From Chlorops oryzae (taxonomy: Eukaryota; Arthropoda; Insecta; Diptera; Chloropidae), in NCBI GenBank assembly GCA_020466095.1, contig CM035808.1:51273004-51337003 (forward strand): a DNA stretch of 64,000 nucleotides, read 5' to 3'. The notes under the pieces are model-generated. The model was not told where the DNA came from. It saw only the letters and a list, made by a program, of their open reading frames with translations, and searched no databases. Below, piece after piece: positions 1 to 10,122 of the stretch. The stretch's first letter is position 1; each line of letters begins with the position of its first letter. The position numbers and the translations under genes were made by a program.

Positions 1-1303
1 TCAACTTGACAAGAGTTCGAAGAATGCCGATCTCCACATGTAGCGCACACGGGGTGCAATGTGCAATAGTTTTGCGTGTGACAAATTCTTGGCAATTAGA
101 GTATTGAACCGGTCCTTTCCGCTTATGAGGCTCTTCGACCGTAATTTTGCGGTGTAGCAAAAATTGCAGATTGTATATTGGGTGGACCTCGTTCTTTTTT
201 AGTTTTTGGGAGTTGGCTGAAGGATCAAGCTCAATGCGATATAGGGGTTGCGGAATATTTTGTTTGTTTTTAATATTAAAAACGGTTTTCGTTGGAAAAC
301 CTGCAGCTTGCAGAGCGCCTGCTGGGTCAACTGAGGGCTCGCTGCCTTTTATTACTACCACTAAACCTTTGCTCGCTTTAAGCTGGTAGGTATAGTAGCT
401 TCTTTTGAGTGTATTAAAGTGATTCACCAGGGTACGATAGTGGGTTTCCGTATAAATTTGTATTTTAGTTTCTTTCACGTTACCCCTTTTAATGGAAACA
501 ACGTGAAAGTTGCTGCTACCTATGGAACGAGCAATAGTTGCTACTAGAGCGTTTGAACAGTCCTCACGCAAGTAGATTGGGGGAGGCTTAATTTTTTTGG
601 CGGGGTTAGAGTTATATGGTTCTTGATCATCGCTGCTAGCAAGGAGCGCAAACCTATTTTGGCTTGGGCTAGGAGAAATATTTGTTGTTGTGTTCGGTTT
701 TAGTTGTTTTTGAGCTTTCTGTCCTTTTATTTTTTGTGGGCACAGTTTTCGCTTTATGTTCACGTAGCGATCCATGCCTGTCTGCACTGCCGATCCTTTT
801 TGTTTTTCGTGGACGCAAACGTTTTTTGCAATAGCGGCAGCGGCGATAGAAATTGCTTGGGCAGAGCGCGAAGCTGAGCTCTGAGCTGCTGTTTGAGCGC
901 CAATTTCGGCTTCGTTGTGTCTGTTTTCTTCTCCTATGCTAGCTTTGGTGCTTGTTTGTGTGTTGTTAGATTGCTCTTCTGTTGGTAGTGTTGAGGTCAG
1001 GCTTGCAATGAGAGCCGAGACCGTTGATGTTGATGCTATTGCTGTATATTTAGGAAGAGCATAAGTAGAAGTTAGCGTACTTACTGCGGTGCAGGGAGCA
1101 AGAGAGTTTGTAGGCGGTAGGGGCAAAGTATTTGCTGCTTCGTTCTGCTGCGATGTGCGGGGGAGCTTGCCTAGAGGCACCGAGTGAAGGCTCGTCGTGA
1201 CATTTTGTTGTTGGAAAGCATCAGAAACGCTGTGCGAGCGACGTCGACCGCACGGCGGAGAGCGTTGGACACTTATTTTCGTTGCTTTAGTTTTTCTTAG
1301 TTT
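1..1303 (-). pseudogene. Jockey-clade non-LTR retrotransposon ORF1 (gag-like), cut by the window edge
   Basis: One minus-strand frame is open from 1303 to the window edge. It has a low-complexity Ser/Thr/Ala-rich N-terminal half, then PPPIYLRE (about 580-555), the short motif that opens the PRE_C2HC-type domain of jockey ORF1 proteins, then ETKIQIY and SYYTYQLK, and last the start of a CCHC knuckle (NCQEF, about 95-82). One base appears to be missing near 82: the next knuckle residues (TLHPVCATCG) continue only in another frame. No ATG lies near the start of the open frame (the first is at 776), so the copy is probably 5'-truncated or mutated. The family role is RNA binding in the retrotransposition RNP. 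The same family recurs, split, at 29770-31705. Confident on the family, less on exact ends. Confidence 0.75.
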
Positions 1304-1337
1304 TTATTTTATTTTTTTTTTAGTACAAAATTTCGTT

Positions 1338-1355
1338 TTGTTTATATATATATGA

Positions 1356-1384
<29 letters not shown>
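1338..1384. repeat. TA-rich microsatellite
   Basis: Run of alternating TA with a few interruptions. 1385-1600 continues AT-rich without recognisable coding content. Confidence 0.8.
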
Positions 1385-1390
<6 letters not shown>

Positions 1391-1599
1391 TTTTTATATT
1401 TTTTTAAGAGTCACTGTCTCACTGTTTTGGATCATAAATATATTTATATATACACTGTTTTATATATATTAATAAACTTTATTGTATTTAAATTCTGTTA
1501 GGTATTATTTTTTTGTAAATCAACTCTTTAAAATATTTAAATCATTAAAAACTCTTTTGTTAAGTTGAAATCGGTTGTTAGGACACAATTGACTCAAAG

Positions 1600-3450
1600 A
1601 GCTTACTAATAGTGGATAGTTTCAATAAAATCACCCATACCTAGAGACTTATTAAATCTCAAGCAAAGAGGAACTACAACAGTGTTTGAGGATTTATTTT
1701 TTGCAGAAAGCCAGAGAAACTATAAACGTCAGCCTTTAGAGAATTCTTGAGCTTATTGTGATGGAATAAGACCTCATCTTCAGATAAAGTTAAGCAACCA
1801 AAATCTATAGATGCACCACTTTCATTAGATGAGTAGCTGATGTCCATAGAGCGACCAAAATTGGCATTGAAAAGTCAGCAAAAAGGTTTGCTTATTCACT
1901 TGGTAAATTTTATTTATAATCACCAAAAAACAAAGACTTCAGATATCCGAGCACTTTTTTTTTTTTTAGCAATTACAAGCCTCCAAAACTCTTTGGGATT
2001 TGATTTGATTTTGATTCAAATCTCGCACCATAATTCTTAAATAGATATTTGTTGAGAAAATTAAATTCTCGTTTATAGCGCATGTAAAGAATCCAAAACA
2101 TTATAATCATAGAATTAGTAAATTTTTTATAATGCTTACTACGTAAATTCTTTAAACGTAATTTCTTAATTCTTCTCTAAGCCAGCTGTCGCCCAAGGAG
2201 TGGAGTGATATTTAATCCTCTTCAGAAGCGTACATACGTGAATAAAGTCTTTAAAAAATATTTTAAAGCTCTCGTAAGCATCACTTGTATTTAAAGAGCC
2301 AATCTTATCACTCCAAATAAGGCTATTTATTTTCGCGCTTAATATAACAAAGCTACATTTATAGTAATCAAGTATATTAGAATTTGAAACAATTTCATGC
2401 ATTGTAAGAATTAATAAAATTTAATACAAAGCGAAAGAGGAACGTGATGCATATTACCCATGTGAGAAGGTAGGTGGCGACTGATTAACTGTTAGGGTCA
2501 TGTTGTTATTGATAAGGACAAGATCCAAATATTTACGAAGTTTATTCAAACAGTTGTTTGCTTGAACTAGGTCAAGATTATATAAACTGTCAAGAACATA
2601 CGTTTATGTCTCATTGAGACGATTTACGGGATAAAGACCGAAATTGTCAATAGCAGGTACCCAGTCTAAGTGACTAACATTAAAATCACCTACTACACAA
2701 ATATGGTTGTCATCTCTCAAATTCACAATAGCATCTGAAATGCTTTCAACATGAGCTTTATAGAGCTCGAATGAGCTATTTCGCGGGATGTAGACACAAA
2801 AAGAAATAAATTGGCGGACTTTCCACAAATAGGAATGCAAAGCTGATCCAATTTCAAGTCATTTTAAGAAAGCTGTACAGCATTAGTAGACAAAGACTGT
2901 CTCATTGCAATCGGAACAACAGGAAGAGAGACACTATCAAGAGAGGAATGCGAAGCTTGAATTTCTAGAGACGGGGTATGAATAATAATGCATTATGAGC
3001 TTCTAGTCGGTCCACAGCCACACGAGCAGCAGCATTTACGACCTTTTTCGAACGAATAGAATTATTCTTGTTAAGGGTCATTAACTGGATCTTGCGAGCG
3101 CGTTATAATAGTTTTTGTATTAGCAGCTGAACGACTTGTTGTTTCCGAAATTAGTCGAGGCGGTTTTTGCACAATTTTTGGATTTTTGGAAGACAGGCAA
3201 GACAGCACGATCAGAACATTCATCAATAAATTTAACAAATTAAGAGTTAATGCTTTTGAGCTCAGAGTCCAAATTAGAGGTCTTTAGCGGCACATCATAG
3301 TTTAAACTCAAGCAGCCATTACAATGAAATACAATGTTGTTATAACTTTTTAGAATAGCAAGAACATTTTTATCTTTAATGTCAACACATGACGAATGAA
3401 AACGCTTTTTCCGCTCGATCACAAAAAGTACACACCGAAGCCATTAGCTA
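1600..3450 (-). pseudogene. CR1-like non-LTR retrotransposon relic
   Basis: Several short minus-strand frames line up in the order expected for an arthropod CR1-like LINE. At 3440-3250 there is an ORF1-type PHD-like finger (CTFC, then HSSC, then HCNGC), broken by a frameshift. At about 2840-2480 is the second half of an apurinic-like endonuclease domain (VVGDFNVSHLDW, later LDLVL). At 2402-2166 is the endonuclease-RT linker, ending HSTPWATAGL. At about 2010-1950 is a PKEFWRL motif that normally precedes the RT. Stops and frameshifts throughout show it is dead. No RT core is visible below 1900. The clade call (CR1-like rather than another LINE clade) is an inference. Confidence 0.6.
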
Positions 3451-3589
3451 ATTTGAATAGGAATAAAAGAAAACTTGCAAAACCAGTTATAAGGTTTCAT
3501 TATTTATTCATTTATCTTTTTTTTACGTTTGGTATATGCAAATTGCATTAAAAACTCAAGAGGCTATAAAAAGTAATTAAATATAAGAA

Positions 3590-4560
3590 CCTGTGTGTAT
3601 AAAATGAAAAATGTAAAAATGTTGCACGCGGTCGGTGTTCTTGCGACGATGATACTTTATTGCACATATAACTTAGATATGCTTTATTGAATGATCGCTT
3701 TTTCAGTGATTTAGTACAAGTGTCTTAAAACGAGACAGCCTTATACTTCTAATTATACTAGCTTAACGTAAGTGCGAATGAAAGGTATGGAATATGTGCT
3801 ATACTTGTACTAGCTTAACGTATGTGTTAATGAAAAGTACCCTGCAGAACGTGGGAATAGTCCGGGGAGTAGTACCCGGAGTAGACCAAAAGTCACTAGG
3901 ACTCATCCCTCATAATTTGCATAATCATGGTGTTAGTGTCAGGCAGATCCAAATAGGAGACGAACCTGTTAGGATGGCGATGAAGATTTTGGAATGGTTC
4001 TTCGGGTTAGGTTTTTCGGCGTCTTGCGCGACGCTATTTAAAATTGAAAATTGGGTTTTTTATCTTTTCTTTCTCGGGTCATGTTTGTCGGCGGTTGCGC
4101 GACGCGAGTCAACGTTTAAAATTAGGCTTTTTTTTTTGCTTTTTTTCACTATCACTCAACTAAAGTTCTGCTTTTTTGGCGCTTTAATCAGAACGTAATA
4201 GTTTGAAATTAGTAAACTAGATTTTAGCCTTTGTGGCGATTTGATTCATTTTTTAATGATTTTTTTGTTGGTTATGATTTTATACTGTTTCGAATAGGAA
4301 GATGCCTGGTTTGACACCACCGTATTTTACTTTAATTTTTCAGTACTGTAACTTTAAATTCAAAAAAAATATCGTAGAGATCGATTCATGCGTACCACGT
4401 AATGAAGGTTAACTACTATGTCTATTTCTTTTTTCTTTCAGGCTTCTGATGGCTTCTAATGACTTACTACTAGTATACAGAGTTGAGCTTACAAAATATT
4501 AATTAAATTAACAAAGAGTGGAATTTCGGACTCAATTTTGAAAACTTTAAATAACAACAA
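3590..4560. other. Gene-free stretch with a short duplication and LTR/leader-like segment
   Basis: No convincing gene. Two copies of a ~30-bp unit containing ACTAGCTTAACGTA lie at about 3757 and 3808. The 23-bp string around 4086-4109 (core GGCGGTTGCGCGACGCGA) recurs at about 52457-52480, and AGTGTTARTGTCAGG precedes both. This suggests two copies of the LTR/leader of one retrotransposon family, possibly BEL/Pao since BEL coding sequence follows here, but the LTR ends cannot be fixed. Confidence 0.35.
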
Positions 4561-4599
4561 AAAAATTGATTTTATAAATGCAAACATTAAGTTAAATTA

Positions 4600-6056
4600 T
4601 GAGGCTGTTCCTGAAGGCGTCAACATCCCGGGCCGCATTTAAAGTTCCAGTTTCAATCAGTAGGAAGGAGTGCCAATTTGGTAATAGGTCGTCGCATTAC
4701 TTTGGTTGAAGTTCTTACTTCTGCAACTCTAGCGTGCTCATCAGAACCGGGATAGATTTGTACGATGCGTCCTAGTTGCCACTGCATCGACCACCACCAC
4801 TAAGTCGTTGACTTTAATATTGCGTTGAGGTTGTCTCCAGCGATTCTTATTCTGCAAATCCGACAGGTATTCTTTCTGCCACCTTTTCCAATATAAGGCA
4901 CTGATGGCCGATATTCGGTGAAAACTTTGGAGACTGGAGATATCAGGGTTGATGATTGCTGGTTCAGGCAGGCTTTTTAATGGTTTCCCATTTAAAAAAC
5001 CGACCAGGCGTCAAGGCCTGATGTTCATTTAGATTGGTTGATAGTGGCGATATTGGCCTAGAATTCATAATGGCCTCGATTTCAATTCATGCGGTTCGAA
5101 GTTCCTCCAAGGTTAGGTGTGCGAAGAAGCAAGTACGGTAGAGAAGCGATTAAGCCACCTTTACCGCTGCCTCCCAAAGCCCCCAAAGTGGGGGGCTCGA
5201 GGTCGAATAAATGAAAAATCAATACAAGAATTGGCACAAAACGCCTGGATTTTATGTATATTTGTAGTTACAAAAAATTGGTCTCGAAGCGCTTTCAATC
5301 TGGCAGCAGCCCCCACAAAGTGTGTGGCGTTTTTGCAGTAAATTTTTGATGGAATGTCACGTCGACATGAATCGCTTTAATGCATTTTTGAACGCTTGGG
5401 TTGACAGGTTAGGAACAGACTCTAAATGGACTGCCTTCGTAGTGAAACAGACAAAAAGCACAATGTATGACTTAAAGGGTAGTTTTTCGCGGATGCCATC
5501 ATATGTGACGACTGGACCAGCGAAATCGACTCCACCAACTTGGAATGGAAGATTGGCTACTACTCGATCTTTAGGTATCTGGCCCATGATTCGACTTAAT
5601 AGCTTAGGACGATAACGACAACACGCTATGCATTAATTGACCACTTTAGTGCCACCGACTTGCAAGTTAGAATCCAAAAGCACTCTTGAATTTGTGCTAT
5701 CAATGCTTTAGGACCTGCGTGATAGTTGCTTTTATGTAGGTAAACTACGTGAGTTTTCACAAAATGATAATTTTTCGGGAGCAGCAATGAATGTTTTGCC
5801 GTTTCAGGAAGTTCCGAGTTTCTAAGTCGTCACCTCGACACGTATTAAAACGAACGTATTTGAAGTGTAGAAAAAGACTTAACGATGATAGAGAACCTTT
5901 AATGACATTACCGTTTTTGAATTTAATAATTTCTTGATGAAAATAATGGTGCTGAATTATTGAGACAATAACGAGCAACAAAAACTGAATTATATTGCTG
6001 GTGACTGGTATACTGGCTAAACGACTGCCTTTGACCCAACGAAGGATATACGAAAC
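4600..6056 (-). pseudogene. BEL/Pao retrotransposon pol relic, integrase half
   Basis: Minus-strand BEL/Pao integrase, read from high to low coordinates. At 6056-5760 is the pre-integrase/HHCC region (YILRWVKGSR, later FHQEIIKFKNGN). At 5587-5357 is the catalytic core start (GGVDFAGPV) and the motif TTKAVHLE. At about 4780-4640 is the C-terminal end, with WQLGRIVQIYPGSDEHARVA and RPITKL. Frameshifts and stops occur between these blocks. It is the continuation of 7797-8134, separated from it by a hAT-like insertion. As an LTR retrotransposon remnant it has no functional coding capacity. Confidence 0.75.
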
Positions 6057-7796
6057 CAAGGGTGGATTTAAGAACTGTTCAAGGGGGGGGGGGGGGCGGG
6101 GGCGCAAAAATGTTTAGTTCACCAATTACATACATATGTATATTAGCTTTACTATTATTGTATTAAAACTGAAAGAAATCGAATCTGATGTCGGCACTCG
6201 ATCTCTTCATTATTAAGCGCTTACAATATTAATTTATAATTATGAACTTCCACTTCTAAAGCGAGCAATTACGAACGCGATCGTGATTGAAAGAAAAACA
6301 GATTGCCAAATGCGTTCCGCAGTGCTGTCGAAATGCTGCTATAGTAGTTTATTACTCCTTTTTTTGTCGCCGTACTACCGCACTACTCTTTCCACTCACG
6401 TACTACTATTTCATCACATCTTTTACATAAATAAGTGTAATCGTAAGACTTTTGACACCAAGGAAAACGTTTTTCCGGCAGCCCTGTGCAATCTTTTTGA
6501 TAAATACGTATGTATCTTTTTCCGCAATCTTATATGAAAAAAGCTTGTCTTGAGCAAAAAACAAGTATGTTTCAAAATAGCGATGAATAATTTCAAAATT
6601 AAATTTTTACTACCTTTTCCTAAGAAACTACATTTATCTGGAATTATCTTCTATTTATATAAAAATTTGACACTTAACAAGATACAAAAACGACAGCACT
6701 GGCGATCCGTAAGCCTTTGCTTTTGAGATCAGCTGTTTTCGTGATTACGACATAGAGTTCGAATTGGGCATTTGCTTTGACATTTGTTTGTTTAAGGGAT
6801 GAGCAACTTAAAAAAAAACATTTTTCAGATTATCGGTTTTTTTTTCGGTTGTAGACCGGTTGAAAAAACGAGTAAGAAAACCGAAGTTTTAAGGAACTGA
6901 AAAATTAGTTATACATTTATGTTTGTTTTGATATTGGCAGGTTCGACTGTAGTAGAAGACATTTTTTGTTTTTCAAAATTTGCATATAGCTTCTTTGGTC
7001 GATTTCAAACCAAAGTATTGCTATAAAACACTTCTCTTATTTTTAGTTCAAACTTGTTCGATGTTTTATATACAAATGTCCGAATGGTTTAAGAAAATCC
7101 CTTACATCTTACACCTTCGTTACGATTGAGGTGGCAAGGGTCAGATTAGACCTACATATCTGCACAAAATTTGCTGCCCTGTAATTTCATATGTCTGTTT
7201 TAAAAATGCGACAATAATGGCTGCGATATATTCATTTAAACTAAAAAAAATAGTAAATTTTCTCAATTTTTTTATTTTGAACAACATTTTGCACCATTAA
7301 TTTATAAAAGTATATGATATTTTTGATGTAACTTTATAGTCTGGTGTTTTTTGTATACAAAACTTTTTACAATTTTAAAACAGGTCTTTGCATATTTGAG
7401 AAAACTGTGTTTCATAAAATTAATGGTATAAAAAACAAATTCGCGATTTTTTTGCAAACTCTTACGTGATGGAATTTTTTCAATATTTTCCCAATTTTCA
7501 GTACACCAAATTATATAAGACATGGTTAAAGTTATTTAAGAAGCTTTTTTATTCTTTGATAAACTAGCTAATCGTTACGGACCCTGGTTCATTTTTTTCA
7601 ACCATTTTTAAGTTTCATATGAGGTTTTGCACATCTAATCAGATATGCCTGTTGCTCAAACAACTTCAAAAAAGAATTTTTTTCTGATTTTTATAAAAAA
7701 AAACACTTTATTTTGATCAAATGTGTTGCTTCAAGGGGAAGGCTCGGGCCCCCATGGCCCCGCCCCCATGGCCCGGCCCCCTTAAATCCGCCTATG
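6057..7796. mobile_element. Non-autonomous hAT-like transposon inserted in BEL/Pao
   Basis: The element is flanked by a perfect 8-bp target duplication, TACGAAAC (6049-6056 and 7797-7804), the hallmark of hAT transposons. Its ends are an imperfect inverted repeat: CAAGGGTGGATTTAAG on the left, and CATAGGCGGATTTAAG on the right read inward (13 of 16 match). Runs of G (6077-6100) and C-rich sequence (7745-7780) lie just inside the ends. No transposase is recognisable in the 1,740 bp. Removing the element rejoins the BEL/Pao reading frame on either side, which supports the borders independently. Confidence 0.85.
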
Positions 7797-8134
7797 TACG
7801 AAACCACTCGCAAGCATTTGAGATAATCACTAAACTTCTGAATGACCTGCAACACGTACGGCATTGGACGTTCTTCTATTACGAAAGCTCACCTTTTGCA
7901 TTCAAGAAGTCTTTCTGACTCATTCAGCTCAAGTGGAGGTGGTTGTGGCCACTGCTCTAGGTCCTGCAATAGAAACGTTGGTCCATTAATCCAATTTGAG
8001 GTTATCAGCTGCTTGACTGCGCAACCGCGAGAAATCAAGTCTGCTGGATTCTCAGTCGATCTAGCGTGGTGCCACTGTATGTCTTGTAACGATCTCAATT
8101 GGGCCGGGGTATAGTCGTAATACCAATCCTCCAA
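7797..8134 (-). pseudogene. BEL/Pao pol relic, RNase H / pre-integrase part
   Basis: Minus-strand frame with the BEL/Pao signature WHHARSTENPADLISRG (about 8065-8015), then NWINGPTFLL and QWPQPPP. This is the end of RNase H leading into the integrase zinc region. It breaks at the hAT-like insertion at 7796 and resumes at 6056. Confidence 0.75.
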
Positions 8135-8158
8135 TCGTAGTCAGTTGTTATACCAATT

Positions 8159-8820
8159 TTGAAGCACCAGGTTAGCATCGATCATATTCCATCTTTACAC
8201 ATAAGTGGATTGGTTCTAACAAGTGTTCGTGAATCAAAGAGTCTGGGGTATGTCAATAATTCTAATTTGAACTGTAGGAATCACGTCGCTTATATTACTG
8301 GCCGCATATATGGTCTCCTCAGGCACTTAAGAAGTTGCCATAAGGAAGAGACTTATAGTTCAATTAATTGTGCCACTTATTTCTTATGCAGCTCCGGTCT
8401 ACAGCAAATTACACGCCTCCTCCTTGAGGAAAATACAGATAGCTTTCAATGCGGCTACTCGATATGTATATGGGCTTAAATGTTTTGACCATATCTCACA
8501 ATTTGACAGAGCAATTCTAGGTTGTCGAGTTGGAGAGTATCTGGCCATGAGAAATTGTATTTTCTTACAGCAATTGCTCCCCAGAAAGTGCCCTTTATAT
8601 CTATACGAGAAGGTGCAGTTAGCTTCTAGTAGTAGAAGCAGAATGCTAACTATTCCAAGAATCCGCTCACTGGCACATGCAAGACTGTTTTTTGTCAATG
8701 GCATCAGACTGTGGATTCCACAGTGTGGAATAGCTTGCCCATTGATTTAAGGCGTATTGAAGAGGAGAGTAACTTTCGTAAATCAATGAAGGAACATTTC
8801 TGTAGTCGAATGTCATAATC
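8159..8820 (+). pseudogene. CR1-like reverse transcriptase C-terminal relic
   Basis: Plus-strand frames contain the post-catalytic RT region of a CR1/jockey-type LINE. ESKSLGYVNNSNLNCRNHV (about 8230-8290) matches the YLG...W..H block. It is followed after a frameshift by VPLISYAAPVY, LRKIQIAFNAATRYVYGL and the tail region HARLFFVNGIRLW. Catalytic blocks upstream are missing. A related tail occurs on the other strand at 62117-62515. Dead by frameshifts. Confidence 0.65.
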
Positions 8821-9490
8821 GTATATCTTTCTTTTTTGGCAAACAAGCAATTTTTTCTCTTTCTCTTATCTTTTTTTCAATTGTTTTATTTTACCATCTT
8901 TATATTTCATTAATTATTATTTGGGCTTTTGGTCCCTCATTTTTCACTTATAGTGAAAAATGTATTATTTTGGCAATTGAAAAAATTTATTTTTCATAAA
9001 TTGCCGAGAAGTATGGAAAGCCGATACGACCTGTTTCGAACCCAGCTTACAGGTTCATCATCAGGTATCTTAAACCATCACCTTAGCCACTCTGACCACC
9101 TCAGCGATGTGAGGTAGGTCGTCTAAATTGTGCATATATATGCACCATTGGCGTGCCCGCCTTATTGTTAATTGTTATTTTTGACCATCTTTATATTTCA
9201 TTAATTATTATTTGGGCTTTTGGTCCCTCATTTTTCACTTATAGTGAAAAATTTATTATTTTGGCAATTGAAAAATTTTTTTTTTATTTTCTATATGAAT
9301 TAATTGTTAATGAATAATAATAATTAAGTTTTAGTTTGTACGTTGGAATTATTTTTAGCTTTTAAGTTTTGGAATTTGTTATTTTTGAATTTGTAAAGTA
9401 GTTATTATGTTGTATAGGTATTGTACTATAAAAGATGCATATCTCATTGTACTGATGTAAGGAGGAATAAATGAAGTGAAATGAAAATAA
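8821..9490 (+). repeat. LINE 3' UTR with internal ~290-bp tandem duplication
   Basis: The 3' UTR of the LINE above ends near 9460-9490 in a simple ATGAAGTGAAATGAAAATAAA-type tail. A ~100-bp segment (8893-8994, starting ACCATCTTTATATTTC) is repeated at 9184-9287 with very few differences. The ~190 bp between the copies is unrelated to the flanks and holds the hammerhead-like motif listed separately. Confidence 0.65.
9023..9069 (-). ncRNA. Hammerhead-ribozyme-like motif
   Basis: Read on the minus strand: GATAC, CTGATGA, a single T, GAACC, a 9-nt loop, GGTTC, GAAA, CAG, GTC, GTATC. This gives helix I (GATAC/GTATC, 5 bp), the invariant CUGAUGA core, helix II (GAACC/GGTTC, 5 bp), GAAA, a minimal helix III (AC/GU) and a GUC cleavage triplet. 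Oddities are the extra U before helix II and a two-nucleotide helix III loop, both of which could abolish activity. Short-helix-III hammerheads are known from Penelope-like elements and retrozymes. Activity here is inference only. Confidence 0.35.
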
Positions 9491-9639
9491 AATATTCTGA
9501 CGGAGTTCTTTGCTGTCCGCTGGCTAGTGCTTTCGACGCTGTGTTGATTGGGGTTCGCTCGGTGCCAACTAGTCGTTTTTGCACCAAATACCAAGAGCGC
9601 GGAGAGGCCCAAACAGCAGCCAATAAGGCGGAGAAAAAT

Positions 9640-10010
9640 CGAGTCGAAGTCAATCGCGCGAGAAATTCCGAATCGTAGTCAATTACGCGGGCAATTATAA
9701 TTAAAGTTGATATTCGGGAATTTCCTTCTCAAAGTCAATTATGCGGGAAATTTCATTCCAATGTCAATAAGGCGGGAAGTTCTGCTTCGAAGTCAATTAC
9801 GCGGGAAATACCGATCATAGTCAATTAAGCGGGGGAAATTTCAATCAAAGTCAATTAAGCGGAAAATTTGAGTCGTAGTCAATTACTCGAAAAAATTCGA
9901 ATTGAAGTTAATTAAGCGGGCCAATTTGAATTCACGTCAATTACGCGGGAAATTGGAGTCATAGTCAATTACTCGAGCAAATTCGAATTAAAGTTAGTTA
10001 AGCGGGCAAA
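9640..10010. repeat. Minisatellite, ~13 units of about 30 bp
   Basis: Diverged direct repeats with the core AGTCAATTACGCGGGAAATT, spaced about 30 bp. It then merges into a ~66-bp unit (CACGAACGCGGGTTAATAC at 10025 and 10091). The second 66-bp unit is interrupted by the Transib-like element and finishes at 11909-11953. It may be part of the LTR or leader of the gypsy relic to the right. It is not a CRISPR, because there are no unique spacers. Confidence 0.7.
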
Positions 10011-10122
10011 TTTGAATTCAAATTCACGAACGCGGGTTAATACTAGAACTATGACGGCTTTAGAGCTTGAAGTAACTATGCTAAGAAATGCACGAACGCG
10101 GGTTAATACGAGAGCTACGACG

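Noticed and set aside
9640..10010. Regular ~30-bp repeats suggesting a CRISPR array
   Set aside because: Repeats are tandem and diverged without unique spacers, and the genome is eukaryotic.
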